A stretch of 28,848 bases of DNA, taken from contig SFCP01000007.1 in assembly GCA_004558535.1 (NCBI GenBank), positions 1-28,848 on the forward strand, written 5' to 3'. Below, one piece after another: positions 6,682 to 15,380 of this stretch. A program made the translations under genes and the position numbers. Position 1 is the first letter of the stretch. Each line of letters starts with the position of its first letter. The notes beneath the pieces were generated by a model that saw only the letters and a program-made list of their open reading frames with translations, did no database searches and was not told the DNA's origin. The stretch is from Bacteroidales bacterium. GTDB taxonomy: Bacteria; Bacteroidota; Bacteroidia; Bacteroidales; Bacteroidaceae.

Positions 6682-9315
6682 ATGAACGTTAAAGTCAGTA
6701 ATGCAAACACGCCGAACTGGAAAACGATTACTGTAAAGAGTCGTATTCCGGCAAAGTTGAAGAAGTTGGACGAAATCGCCCACAACCTGTGGTGGACATG
6801 GAACACCGAAGGCATTGAGCTCTTCCGCAGCCTCGACCCCAAACTGTGGCGCAAAGTCGACCAGAACCCTATCGAACTGCTGAGTCGCATCAGCTACACG
6901 CGATTGGAGGAAATGTCGAAAGACGAAGAACTCATCAGCAAGATGGACAAAGTCTATGACAGCTTCCGCAAATACATGGACGAAAAGCCCAACGACAAGC
7001 GTCCCTCGGTGGCCTACTTCTGTATGGAGTACGGTCTCAATCACATTCTGAAAATCTACTCCGGCGGTCTCGGTATTCTGGCCGGTGACTACTTGAAAGA
7101 AGCCTCCGACTCCAACGTGGATATGTGCGCCGTCGGCTTCCTCTATCGATACGGCTACTTCACCCAATCGCTTTCCATGGACGGTCAGCAGATTGCCAAC
7201 TATGAAGCACAGGATTTCGACCGCCTGCCCATCGAGCGAGTTCTTGATAAGGACGGCAACCAATTGATCGTTGACGTACCTTTCCCCAACTTCATGGTAC
7301 ACGCCGCATTGTGGAAAGTCAACGTAGGTCGCATCGCCCTCTATCTGCTTGACACTGACAACGATCTCAACTCTGAGTTCGACCGTCGCATCACCCACGC
7401 CCTCTATGGTGGCGACTGGGAAAACCGTCTGAAGCAGGAATACCTCCTCGGTATCGGCGGTATGCTCGCTCTGAAGAAACTCGGCATCACCAAGGACGTG
7501 TACCACTGCAACGAAGGCCACGCCGCACTTTGCAACGTACAGCGCCTCGTTGACTTCGTGGAAAGCGGTCTCACTTTCAACGAAGCTCTCGAACTGGTTC
7601 GGGCCAGCTCCCTCTACACCGTCCACACGCCCGTTCCCGCCGGACACGACTATTTCGAGGAAGGCCTCTTCGGAAAATACATGGGCGGCATCCCCGCCAA
7701 ACTCGGCATTTCGTGGGACGACTTCATGAGCCTCGGCCGCACCAATCCCGAGGACAAGGGCGAGAAATTCTGTATGTCTACCTTCCTCTGCAAGACCTGC
7801 CAGGAAGTCAACGGCGTAAGTTGGCTTCACGGCCGCGTCAGCCAGCAAATGTTCAAGGGCATCTGGCCCGGCTATCTGCCCGCTGAAGGCCGCGAAGACC
7901 ACGCTATCCGCAACCACGACGAGTGGCTCGACGTCTACAATCCCCACGAAGAGGAAAGCCACGTAGGCTACGTCACCAATGGTGTACACTTCCCCACTTG
8001 GTGTGCCAAGGAATGGAAAGCTGTCTACAACAAGTATTTTGACAAGGCTTTCATGCACGACCAAAGCAACGAAAAGATTTGGGAAAAGATCTACGAAGTA
8101 CCCGATGAAGTAGTATGGAATACGCGCGTGCAGCTCAAGACCAAACTCATCGAGTACATCCGCGGCCGCTTCCGCGAGAACTGGCTGAAGAACCAAGGCG
8201 ATCCATCGCGCGTAGTCAGCCTGCTGGACAAGATCAACCCCAACGCCCTGCTCATCGGCTTTGCCCGCCGCTTCGCCACCTACAAGCGCGCTCACCTGCT
8301 CTTCTCCGACCTGGACCGCTTGGCCAAGATTGTCAACAATCCCGACTACCCCGTCCAGTTCCTCTTTGCCGGTAAGGCACACCCCGCCGACGGCGCAGGT
8401 CAGGGCCTCATCAAGAAAATCTACGAAATCTCGCAGCGTCCTGAATTTATCGGAAAAATCCTCTTCCTCGACAACTACGACATGCAGCTGGCCCGCCGCC
8501 TCGTTTCGGGTGTCGACATTTGGATGAATACCCCCACCCGTCCGCTGGAAGCCTCCGGTACGTCGGGCGAAAAGGCACTGATGAACGGCGTAGTAAACCT
8601 CTCCGTCCTCGACGGCTGGTGGTACGAAGGCTATCGCGAAGGAGCCGGTTGGGCACTTACGGACCGCCGCACCTACCAGAATCAGGAACACCAGGACAAG
8701 CTCGACGCTTCTACGATCTACTCCATGCTTGAGCAGGAAATCATTCCTCTCTATTACGCACGCAACCGCAAGGGATACAGCGAAAACTGGGTTCGCACCG
8801 TCAAGAACTCCATCGCACAGATTGCCCCGCAGTACACGATGAAGCGCCAGCTCGACGACTACTTCGACCGCTTCTACTGCAAACTCGCTGCACGCTACAC
8901 CGACCTCGCTGCCAACAACAACCAGAAAGCCAAGAATATCGCAAGCTGGAAAGAGAGCGTGGCAGAGCGCTGGGACAGCATCCGCGTCGTTTCGAGCGAA
9001 CGCAGCGAAAACATCGCACAAGCCAACCTCATCAGCGACAAGGAATTCACCGTCACCCACGTCATCGACGAGCAGGGACTCGACGATGCCATTGGCGTAG
9101 AACTCGTCGTAATGACCTCCGGCACCGACGGCCGCGACAGCATCTACCAGGTATTCCCCATGAACGTGGTGAAGCACGAAGGCAACCTCTACACCTTCAC
9201 GCTGAAAGCCAGCATCGATATCGCCGGCTCGTTCAAGGTGGCCTACCGTATGTTCCCGAAGTCCAAAGACTTGGCCAACCGCCAGGACTTCTGCTACGTG
9301 CGTTGGTTTGCCTAA
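6682..9315 (+). CDS. glgP: Alpha-glucan (glycogen) phosphorylase
   Basis: This 877-residue PLP enzyme of family GT35 releases glucose-1-phosphate from the ends of alpha-1,4-glucans in the cytoplasm. An N-terminal DUF3417-like helical segment (IAHNLWWTW, near residues 33-41) places it in the short bacterial/archaeal branch rather than the MalP branch. The active site shows FCMEYGLNHILKIYSGGLG near 114-132 and EASGTSGEKALMNG, whose lysine at 631 should hold PLP. Its codon choice leans strongly to C-ending codons, as expected of an abundant protein, which leaves a very long empty frame on the other strand. It lies 67 bases after glycogen synthase and ends at a strong hairpin terminator. An imperfect GCCGTG/CACGGC inverted repeat in the 67-base gap could stabilise or process the mRNA. 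Confidence 0.95.
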   Translation: MNVKVSNANTPNWKTITVKSRIPAKLKKLDEIAHNLWWTWNTEGIELFRSLDPKLWRKVDQNPIELLSRISYTRLEEMSKDEELISKMDKVYDSFRKYMDEKPNDKRPSVAYFCMEYGLNHILKIYSGGLGILAGDYLKEASDSNVDMCAVGFLYRYGYFTQSLSMDGQQIANYEAQDFDRLPIERVLDKDGNQLIVDVPFPNFMVHAALWKVNVGRIALYLLDTDNDLNSEFDRRITHALYGGDWENRLKQEYLLGIGGMLALKKLGITKDVYHCNEGHAALCNVQRLVDFVESGLTFNEALELVRASSLYTVHTPVPAGHDYFEEGLFGKYMGGIPAKLGISWDDFMSLGRTNPEDKGEKFCMSTFLCKTCQEVNGVSWLHGRVSQQMFKGIWPGYLPAEGREDHAIRNHDEWLDVYNPHEEESHVGYVTNGVHFPTWCAKEWKAVYNKYFDKAFMHDQSNEKIWEKIYEVPDEVVWNTRVQLKTKLIEYIRGRFRENWLKNQGDPSRVVSLLDKINPNALLIGFARRFATYKRAHLLFSDLDRLAKIVNNPDYPVQFLFAGKAHPADGAGQGLIKKIYEISQRPEFIGKILFLDNYDMQLARRLVSGVDIWMNTPTRPLEASGTSGEKALMNGVVNLSVLDGWWYEGYREGAGWALTDRRTYQNQEHQDKLDASTIYSMLEQEIIPLYYARNRKGYSENWVRTVKNSIAQIAPQYTMKRQLDDYFDRFYCKLAARYTDLAANNNQKAKNIASWKESVAERWDSIRVVSSERSENIAQANLISDKEFTVTHVIDEQGLDDAIGVELVVMTSGTDGRDSIYQVFPMNVVKHEGNLYTFTLKASIDIAGSFKVAYRMFPKSKDLANRQDFCYVRWFA

Positions 9316-9340
9316 TCCAACTGAACGCTAAAAAGAGCGC

Positions 9341-9382
9341 GCAGCTCACACGCCGACTTCGGTGTGTGAGCTGCTTCTTTTT
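9341..9382 (+). terminator. Rho-independent terminator after glgP
   Basis: A 15-bp stem (9341-9355 with 9360-9374, one G-T pair) closes on a four-base loop and is followed by TTCTTTTT. It lies 25 bases after the glgP stop codon. This is the best terminator in the window. Confidence 0.92.
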
Positions 9383-9430
9383 ACCACATAGCTCGAAGTA
9401 TACACGAACCGCGCAAAGGAGCCGCCGCAT

Positions 9431-9530
9431 GTGAAGGGTTGGTGAAGGGTTTGGTGTATAGTTTGAACCGCCAACTATACACCTCACAATAATTTACAGC
9501 ACAAGCATTTATCATATCCGGTGTATAGTT
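9431..9530. repeat. Inverted and direct GTGTATAGTT repeats in the glgP-mazG gap
   Basis: GTGAAGGGTT occurs twice in tandem (9431-9440, 9442-9451). It is followed by a perfect 11-bp inverted repeat GGTGTATAGTT (9453-9463 and 9473-9483, nine-base spacer) and another direct copy at 9520-9530. A partial fourth half-site lies near 9397. The 475-base gap 9316-9790 has no gene; apart from this it holds the glgP terminator and the mazG promoter repeat. The element could be an operator array or a small dispersed repeat. Confidence 0.7.
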
Positions 9531-9647
9531 TGCGGCAAAAACCAAGGTATATAATACGTAATACGCGTACATACACGCACGCGAGAGACCTATAAATCCG
9601 TTTACATTGAGGCCAACATGTCTCCTGTCCATAACCATTTTCCATCC

Positions 9648-9727
9648 TTAGGCTGCGGCTCGGAAGAGCAAATCTAAAAAACTGCGTTTTTTGCTTTGCT
9701 CTTCTCTCGCCTTGCACTAACTTTGCA
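9648..9727 (+). repeat. Promoter-carrying dispersed repeat, + strand copy
   Basis: This unit begins TTAGGCTGCGGCTCGGAA and ends in CTCGCCTTGCACTAACTTTGCA. Near-identical units lie in reverse orientation at 18694-18772 and 18781-18857, and decayed relatives at 725-1055. The middle part differs among copies, while the head and the promoter-bearing tail are conserved. Confidence 0.85.
9695..9725 (+). promoter_or_regulatory. Promoter of mazG inside the dispersed repeat
   Basis: TTTG (9695-9698), 19 bases, then TAACTTTG (9718-9725) match the Bacteroidetes promoter exactly. The leader before mazG would be about 60 bases. Confidence 0.8.
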
Positions 9728-9790
9728 GAGTAGCTTCGGCCAAGACTCACGCCGGATGCAACCTCACCAACATGTACAAACGGAGATAAT

Positions 9791-10621
9791 ATGGATTACC
9801 AAGAACATACCTACGAGGAGAAAAATGCGGCCTTCGAGCGACTGATGCGCGTGCTCGACGAACTACGCGTGAAGTGCCCGTGGGACCGCAAACAAACCAA
9901 CGCTTCGCTGCGTCCGAATACTATTGAGGAAACCTACGAACTGTGCGACGCTCTGATGAATGACGATGCGCAGGATATTTGCAAGGAATTGGGCGACGTG
10001 CTGCTGCATGTGGCGTTCTATGCCAAGATTGCTTCCGAGCAGGGCCGCTTTGATATGGCCGACGTCTGCAACCGCCTTTGCGACAAACTGATATTCCGCC
10101 ACCCGCACGTCTTTCCGCCCAACGAGGAAACCGCCCAAAAAGCAAGTGTGGCCATCAAGACGGAGGAACAGGTGCTGGAACAGTGGGAAAAAATCAAACA
10201 GCGGGAAAAGGATGGCAACACCTCGGTGCTGAGCGGAGTGCCCGGACACTTGCCCACACTGATCAAAGCTTATCGCATACAGGACAAGGCCCGCGGTGTG
10301 GGCTTTGACTGGGAAGAGCGCTCCCAAGTATGGGAAAAAGTAAAGGAGGAAATCGCGGAATTCGAAGCCGAAGTGGAAAACATGTCGACCGACAAGGCGG
10401 AAGCTGAATTTGGCGATGTCATGTTTAGCCTGATCAACGCTGCACGCCTTTATCACATCAATCCCGACAACGCACTGGAGCGGACCAACCGGAAATTTAT
10501 CCGGCGGTTCAACTTCCTGGAGGCGCGCTGCAGGGATTTGGGCAAGAATATGGCCGACATGACCTTGGCCGAAATGGACGAAATCTGGGAAGAAGCCAAA
10601 CGCACAGAGAACCCTGCGTGA
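9791..10621 (+). CDS. mazG: Nucleoside triphosphate pyrophosphohydrolase MazG
   Basis: The 276-residue product hydrolyses nucleoside triphosphates to monophosphates and pyrophosphate, a housecleaning role in the cytoplasm. Two MazG domains are seen in tandem. The first has CPWDRKQT at 29-36, the metal-binding EETYE at 46-50 and ELGD at 67-70. The second, after about residue 180, has KVKEEIAEFEAE and EAEFGDVMFSLIN. This is the two-domain E. coli-like form, of normal length. The start follows a purine-rich GGAGATAAT and a promoter borne by a dispersed repeat. In E. coli MazG is linked to ppGpp levels under starvation; relA is in this window, but about 14 kb away and not co-transcribed, so a link is only a thought. 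Confidence 0.95.
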   Translation: MDYQEHTYEEKNAAFERLMRVLDELRVKCPWDRKQTNASLRPNTIEETYELCDALMNDDAQDICKELGDVLLHVAFYAKIASEQGRFDMADVCNRLCDKLIFRHPHVFPPNEETAQKASVAIKTEEQVLEQWEKIKQREKDGNTSVLSGVPGHLPTLIKAYRIQDKARGVGFDWEERSQVWEKVKEEIAEFEAEVENMSTDKAEAEFGDVMFSLINAARLYHINPDNALERTNRKFIRRFNFLEARCRDLGKNMADMTLAEMDEIWEEAKRTENPA

Positions 10622-10647
10622 TTTTTTTGGGCATGCAGTGATAGGTT

Positions 10648-10665
10648 GAGTCGGGTATACGACTC
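10648..10665. other. Small inverted repeat between mazG and the lipoprotein gene
   Basis: GAGTCG and CGACTC flank a six-base loop. There is no T run directly after it on the + strand, so it is a poor terminator; it may be an mRNA end or operator. Confidence 0.4.
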
Positions 10666-10723
10666 CTTAACTTATAGATATGCGTCCTATCTAACTTTTC
10701 ATTCACTCTAACTTTTGCTTATT

Positions 10724-11554
10724 ATGAAACCAACTCACCTTTTCTCTACAATTCTCATGGCCGGCTGCATGACTGCAATTTCTCTCTGTACCGCCTGCAG
10801 TGATGACGACGGACCGGCCCTGCGCCCCACCCTGCCGGGCAACGAGGGCGGCATTCTCAAGAAAGTGGAACATTTGGGCGGCGTGACCTCCACGTATGAT
10901 TGGGAGTTCACCTACGATGACGGCCGACTGACAAAAGCCGTCGGACAACTCCGCGACCCCTACGCCGACATTGACATGAGCTACAGCTACACTTGCCGAT
11001 TGGGCTACGGCGACCGCCGCGTGACCGTAAGCAGTTCGGGCGACAAATCCATCGCCGTAACGCTTAACGGTTCGGGATATATCGAAAAAATGACCGTAGA
11101 CCGCGACATCTACCAGTTCTACTATATGGACGGAAGACTCAAGGGATGGGAAAAGACAATTTTCGAAAACAACTTCGGCGGCGCCATGCAGTATCGCTCA
11201 TCAGCCACCATCGAATACAAGGACGGCGACCTATCTACGATTACCTACACCGAGACGGGTAATCCGCCCGTGGTGCTGACACTGACGCCCACCACCATTC
11301 CCAACCGCAACGGCCTGTTGCCCGAGACGATTGGCAAGGAACTGGGTGTGCTGGGTTACGAGCACCTCTACTACGCCGGTCTGCTGGGACGCCCCACCAC
11401 ACACTTAGTGGGCCAGATTGACATAGCCTATCCCACCCTGCCGGAAAAGAATTCGAGTACCACTTTTGAATATAACAACAAAAACGGCAACACGGTGCTC
11501 TGCAACTATCACACACCGGCTGGCGAAGTGGCTTCCGTGAAGTACACCTATTAA
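10724..11554 (+). CDS. Surface lipoprotein, DUF4595-like
   Basis: The 276-residue product starts with a lipoprotein signal peptide ending LCTAC, so cysteine 25 would be lipidated. The next residues SDDD match the lipoprotein export signal by which Bacteroidetes send lipoproteins to the outer face of the outer membrane. The rest is a run of beta-rich pieces with aromatic and DGRL patterns (TYDDGRLTKAV, YYMDGRLKGWEK, EYKDGDLSTI), as in DUF4595 proteins, which look like relatives of YD/RHS repeats. No enzyme motif is seen and the function is unknown. I chose the ATG at 10724, which gives a normal signal peptide; a TTG nine bases earlier is less likely. TAACTTTT occurs twice just upstream (10692-10699, 10709-10716), close to but not exactly a -7 box. 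Confidence 0.8.
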   Translation: MKPTHLFSTILMAGCMTAISLCTACSDDDGPALRPTLPGNEGGILKKVEHLGGVTSTYDWEFTYDDGRLTKAVGQLRDPYADIDMSYSYTCRLGYGDRRVTVSSSGDKSIAVTLNGSGYIEKMTVDRDIYQFYYMDGRLKGWEKTIFENNFGGAMQYRSSATIEYKDGDLSTITYTETGNPPVVLTLTPTTIPNRNGLLPETIGKELGVLGYEHLYYAGLLGRPTTHLVGQIDIAYPTLPEKNSSTTFEYNNKNGNTVLCNYHTPAGEVASVKYTY

Positions 11555-11585
11555 TAGCGCCGGGCAGACCTACATTTATTGCTTT

Positions 11586-12689
11586 ATGCAGCACGCGACA
11601 GATATACTGCAGTCTGTATGGGACGATGCAAGCGCGGCTTGTGCCCTCTATCACCTGCCCGGATCGGAAGAAGTAGTGGCGATAAGCGGCACGGCGGCGG
11701 AAAGCAACGGATTTCCTACGGATGCCATGCGCACAAGGGGCTTTCTGATAGCCCCTTTTTTCAGTGATACATCTACACCTACGGTCCTCATCCCTCCCCA
11801 GAGCATAGTCAGTGTTCGTATGGAGGAACTGCCGGCAGAACACGAGCTCGCCGTTCCCTATACGACCGACGAAACGGAGCAACGGACGGTCTACGATTCG
11901 GCCTTTCAAAAAATCAGCGACGCTTTGCGCAAAGGCGTGGTAAGGAAAGTGGTTCTATCGCGCCGCCTGTGCCTGAAATTCCCGGAGGAGACAAGCGTCA
12001 ATCCCCTGGAAATATTCTACAAGGCATGCCATGCCTATCCACGTGCGTTTGTAGCACTTTGGCACACACCGTCCAGCGGAATGTGGTTGGTATGTACGCC
12101 GGAATGCCTGCTCGAACATCGGCCCCCCGGCCTGTGGCACACAATGGCATTGGCGGGTACCATGACCTGGGAAGCCGGTGCCCCGGCAGGTAGAAGGGCT
12201 TATTGGAGCCACAAGGACCAACAGGAGCAAAAGTATGTGGCCGACTACATCCGCCAACGCCTCGCCCCCTTTGCCCTCCAGCTGGAAGTATCGCCCACCT
12301 ACCCCATTCGTGCCGGCGCACTGGCCCACCTGCGCACAGACTTCACCTTTACCATGCAATGCGAGCAGGACCTGTCCGCACTGGTCGATGCGCTGCATCC
12401 CACACCGGCTGTCTGCGGCATACCAACGGACAAGGCCACACAACTGATACGCCAAGCCGAAGCGACACCGCGCCGTTACTATGCCGGCTACAGTGGTCCG
12501 CTGAATATGGACGGACGAAGCCACCTGTACGTCACGCTCAGATGCGCCCACTTCGAACCGGACGGGAAGACGGCAACGCTCTTTGCCGGCGGCGGCATCC
12601 TGCGGGAAAGCACCTGCGGCACAGAATGGATGGAGACGTCGCGCAAGATGGAAACGATCCTCAGCCTGTTGCGCCCTACAAATACGTAG
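11586..12689 (+). CDS. menF: Isochorismate synthase MenF
   Basis: This enzyme converts chorismate to isochorismate, the first committed step of menaquinone synthesis, and needs magnesium. The 367-residue protein has the chorismate-binding domain in its C-terminal two thirds: KVVLSRR with the general-base lysine, MALAGTM, LHPTPAVCGIPT, YYAGYSGPL and the metal-binding GGGILRESTCGTEWMETSRKME near the end. PAVCG replaces the common PAVGG; the effect is unknown. EntC of siderophore synthesis is similar, but the menD and menB genes that follow settle the role. The ATG at 11586 lies 31 bases after the lipoprotein stop; no separate promoter is evident, so it may be read from upstream. Confidence 0.93.
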   Translation: MQHATDILQSVWDDASAACALYHLPGSEEVVAISGTAAESNGFPTDAMRTRGFLIAPFFSDTSTPTVLIPPQSIVSVRMEELPAEHELAVPYTTDETEQRTVYDSAFQKISDALRKGVVRKVVLSRRLCLKFPEETSVNPLEIFYKACHAYPRAFVALWHTPSSGMWLVCTPECLLEHRPPGLWHTMALAGTMTWEAGAPAGRRAYWSHKDQQEQKYVADYIRQRLAPFALQLEVSPTYPIRAGALAHLRTDFTFTMQCEQDLSALVDALHPTPAVCGIPTDKATQLIRQAEATPRRYYAGYSGPLNMDGRSHLYVTLRCAHFEPDGKTATLFAGGGILRESTCGTEWMETSRKMETILSLLRPTNT

Positions 12690-12766
12690 GCCTCAAGCCT
12701 CACCATCCCGGGAAAATTCCAACGCGCGTTGCGTTTCCCTAACAACCAGCCCCCCACACTTGCACC

Positions 12767-14464
12767 ATGCCTTTCTCAGAAAAGAACTCCATACATCAAC
12801 TCACCTTCCTGATGCAGGATTATGGCATCCACCACGTCGTAGCCTGCCCCGGTTCGCGCAATGCACCGATTCTGCACAATCTACAAGAAGCCGGATTCCT
12901 GTTACACCCCGTCACCGACGAGCGAAGTGCAGGATTTGTGGCCTTGGGCTTGAGACTGGCGGAGCAAGCCTCCGGAGCAGGTCCCGTAGCCGTATGCGTC
13001 ACCTCAGGTTCGGCCCTGCTGGCCACACTCCCGGCAGTGGCAGAGGCGTACTACCGCCGCAGTCCTCTGCTGATTGTTTCCGCGGACCGCCCACTCCATC
13101 GGTTAGGGCAACTGGAGGGACAGATGCTGCCGCAGGAGGGAGCACTGGAACCATACGCCCGGACCTACAACCTAACGGAGGAAAAGACAGACGCGGACAC
13201 CCTTGCCAACAACCGACTACTCAACGAGGCACTCAGCCGGCTCTGCGCCGAACCTTGGGGCCCCGTTCACATCAATCTCAGAATCGAAGAACCGCTTTTC
13301 CGCTTCACACGCGCTTCGCTCCAGCCCGTTCGCCACATTTCCTATGCCGAAAATCCTCCCGTGCCGGGCATGTCTGCCGAGACCCTGCGGATGATAAGCG
13401 AGGCACGCCTCCCCGCCTTGGTCTTTGGGCAATGGGAAGCGGGCGAACTACCCGAAGTGACAGTACTGCGCCAATGCCACAAGATGCTGGTGCTCCCGGA
13501 GGTGATCTCCGGACAGGGCGGTAGCGAAATGACGGCTGTATTCGACCTGCTACTGGGCCGAAAGTCCTGTCCGGCGGACCTCCCCGTTCCCGATGTCGTG
13601 CTCCACGTCGGCGGAAATGCCGTAGGCAAGCAAATAAAGCTCTACCTGCGCCGACAGAAAAACCTGCAAGTGATACGCATGGACAGCACAGGCGAGTTTA
13701 TCGACACCTTTGACCACCTCGCGAGGGTGGAAAAGTGCGACATCCGGGAGGCCCTTCCTGCGCTGACAGCGGCGCTACCGGTCAACCCGGAGGTAGAAGC
13801 AGCCCACCGCCGACTGAATGCGGCGGTCCGGAGCATTGCGGCCTACCACCCACGGACCTTTTCCGATTTCGGGGTGATGCAGGCCTTGGCAAAGCACTTG
13901 GCAGACACCCCCTCGATTCTACATACAGCCAACAGCACCTCCATCCGACATGCAGCGCTGCTATTCTCGGCCGGCTTACATCGGATTTTTGCCAACCGCG
14001 GCGTGAACGGCATCGAGGGTTCCCTGTCGACCGCCGTAGGACACGCCATGGGCAGCGACGAGCCGGTCTATGTCATGATAGGCGACCTCAGCCTTTTCTA
14101 CGACATCAATGCGCTTGGCATCTCGCCCCTGCCTCCTACGCTGCGAATCGTGCTGTTCAACAACCATGGCGGACAGATTTTCCACCGTCTGCCCGGATTG
14201 GAGCAATCCCCAGCCCTCACACAGTACATTGCCGGTGCCCATCCGCACTGCGCCAGCGACATAGCCCGAGGCTTTGGCCTGCGCTACTTCTCCGCCAAGC
14301 GTTATGACGAATTGCAGGAGGGACTGGCGGCAATGACCGCACCGCCGGGGGCCGAAAGTCCCGCCGCCATGCTGCTGGAAGTATGCACCCGGCCCACAGA
14401 CAACGAAGAGGAGCGGATTTCGCTGGAAAATTGGATGGAAACCGCTTACCGAGCTACTACATAA
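12767..14464 (+). CDS. menD: SEPHCHC synthase MenD
   Basis: MenD joins isochorismate and 2-oxoglutarate, with loss of carbon dioxide, to give SEPHCHC; it needs thiamine diphosphate and magnesium. The 565-residue protein has the standard order. The N-terminal PYR domain has HHVVACPGSRNAPI, TDERSAGFVALG with the glutamate that activates the cofactor, and TSGSALLATLPAVAEAYY. The C-terminal PP domain has ANRGVNGIEGSLSTAVG and the cofactor motif GDLSLFYDINAL, then LFNNHGG. The gap of 77 bases after menF contains a small AACGC/GCGTT inverted repeat but no promoter that I recognise. menB follows after 11 bases. Confidence 0.95.
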   Translation: MPFSEKNSIHQLTFLMQDYGIHHVVACPGSRNAPILHNLQEAGFLLHPVTDERSAGFVALGLRLAEQASGAGPVAVCVTSGSALLATLPAVAEAYYRRSPLLIVSADRPLHRLGQLEGQMLPQEGALEPYARTYNLTEEKTDADTLANNRLLNEALSRLCAEPWGPVHINLRIEEPLFRFTRASLQPVRHISYAENPPVPGMSAETLRMISEARLPALVFGQWEAGELPEVTVLRQCHKMLVLPEVISGQGGSEMTAVFDLLLGRKSCPADLPVPDVVLHVGGNAVGKQIKLYLRRQKNLQVIRMDSTGEFIDTFDHLARVEKCDIREALPALTAALPVNPEVEAAHRRLNAAVRSIAAYHPRTFSDFGVMQALAKHLADTPSILHTANSTSIRHAALLFSAGLHRIFANRGVNGIEGSLSTAVGHAMGSDEPVYVMIGDLSLFYDINALGISPLPPTLRIVLFNNHGGQIFHRLPGLEQSPALTQYIAGAHPHCASDIARGFGLRYFSAKRYDELQEGLAAMTAPPGAESPAAMLLEVCTRPTDNEEERISLENWMETAYRATT

Positions 14465-14475
14465 ACCCGAAAATT

Positions 14476-15297
14476 ATGGCTAAAAGAAATTGGACACCCA
14501 TGAAGTCCTACCAGGAAATCCTGCTGGACACCTGCGGCGGAGTGGCACGTATTACCATCAACCGACCGCGCTACCGCAACGCCTTTACACCCCTCACCGT
14601 GAGCGAAATCAGCGATGCACTGCGCCTGCTTCGCGAAGCCGCCGACATCTCCGTCATCATCCTGACCGGCGCGGGCGACAAAGCATTCTGTGCCGGCGGC
14701 GATATGCACGTGAAAGGGCGAGGCGGCTACGTGGGCGGCGATGGCGTACCACGACTGAACGTCCTGGACGTACAAAAACAAATCCGGAGCATGCCGAAAC
14801 CCGTCATCGCCATGGTCAACGGCTATGCCATTGGCGGCGGACACGTCCTGCACCTGGTCTGCGACCTCACCATCGCTTCAACGGGCGCGCGCTTCGGACA
14901 GACCGGACCGCGGGTAGGTTCTTTTGATGCTGGTTTTGGTGCATCCTATCTGGCCCGGATTGTGGGACAAAAACGGGCGCGCGAGATTTGGTTCCTCTGT
15001 CGGCAGTACAGTGCCGGGGAAGCGCTGCAAATGGGACTTGTCAACGCCGTAGTGCCACCCGAGGAATTGGAGGACACCGCCATGGAGTGGGCCGAAACCA
15101 TGATGCAACATTCCCCCCTGGCATTGCGAATGATCAAGGCCGGTCTCAACGCCGAATTGGATGGACAGGCGGGTATACAGGAGTTGGCCGGCGACGCCAC
15201 CATGCTCTATTACATGCTCGACGAAGCACAGGAGGGCGGCCGCGCATTTCTGGAGAAGCGAAAACCTGACTTCAGTAAATTCCCCAAACTGCCCTAA
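14476..15297 (+). CDS. menB: 1,4-dihydroxy-2-naphthoyl-CoA synthase MenB
   Basis: MenB closes the second ring of the naphthoquinone by converting o-succinylbenzoyl-CoA to 1,4-dihydroxy-2-naphthoyl-CoA. It is a 273-residue crotonase-fold enzyme with an oxyanion-hole segment FCAGGD at 71-76, AIGGGHVLH at 118-126, GQTGPRVGSFDAG at 141-153 and WFLCRQYSAGEALQMGLVN. Glycine in QTGP, where mycobacterial MenB has aspartate, marks the bicarbonate-dependent type known from E. coli. I chose the ATG at 14476 because MAKRNWTPMKSYQEIL lines up with relatives; an ATG at 14500 is an alternative. A terminator follows at once, so menC and menE, needed for its substrate, are not in this operon within the window. 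Confidence 0.95.
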   Translation: MAKRNWTPMKSYQEILLDTCGGVARITINRPRYRNAFTPLTVSEISDALRLLREAADISVIILTGAGDKAFCAGGDMHVKGRGGYVGGDGVPRLNVLDVQKQIRSMPKPVIAMVNGYAIGGGHVLHLVCDLTIASTGARFGQTGPRVGSFDAGFGASYLARIVGQKRAREIWFLCRQYSAGEALQMGLVNAVVPPEELEDTAMEWAETMMQHSPLALRMIKAGLNAELDGQAGIQELAGDATMLYYMLDEAQEGGRAFLEKRKPDFSKFPKLP

Positions 15298-15309
15298 AAT
15301 CAAAAATGG

Positions 15310-15359
15310 AAATTCCCGGGATTGCAGTCGCCGTTGCAATTCCGGGAATTTTCTCTTTT
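15310..15359. terminator. Bidirectional terminator between menB and the TPR gene
   Basis: A 17-bp stem (15310-15326 with 15335-15351, one wobble pair) closes on an eight-base loop. T-rich sequence follows on the + strand and, read backwards, CCATTTTTGATTTT follows on the - strand. It can end transcripts of both convergent operons. Confidence 0.88.
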
Positions 15360-15380
15360 ATCAGTACGTTTGTTGGCCGT

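Noticed and set aside
6667..9177. Open frame of about 836 codons antisense to glgP
   Set aside because: It mirrors the C-ending codon bias of glgP. The product has no recognisable motif and is unusually rich in Val, Ala and Glu, while the sense strand is a clear phosphorylase.
10646..10670. Terminator after mazG
   Set aside because: The stem is only six base pairs and is not followed by a T run.
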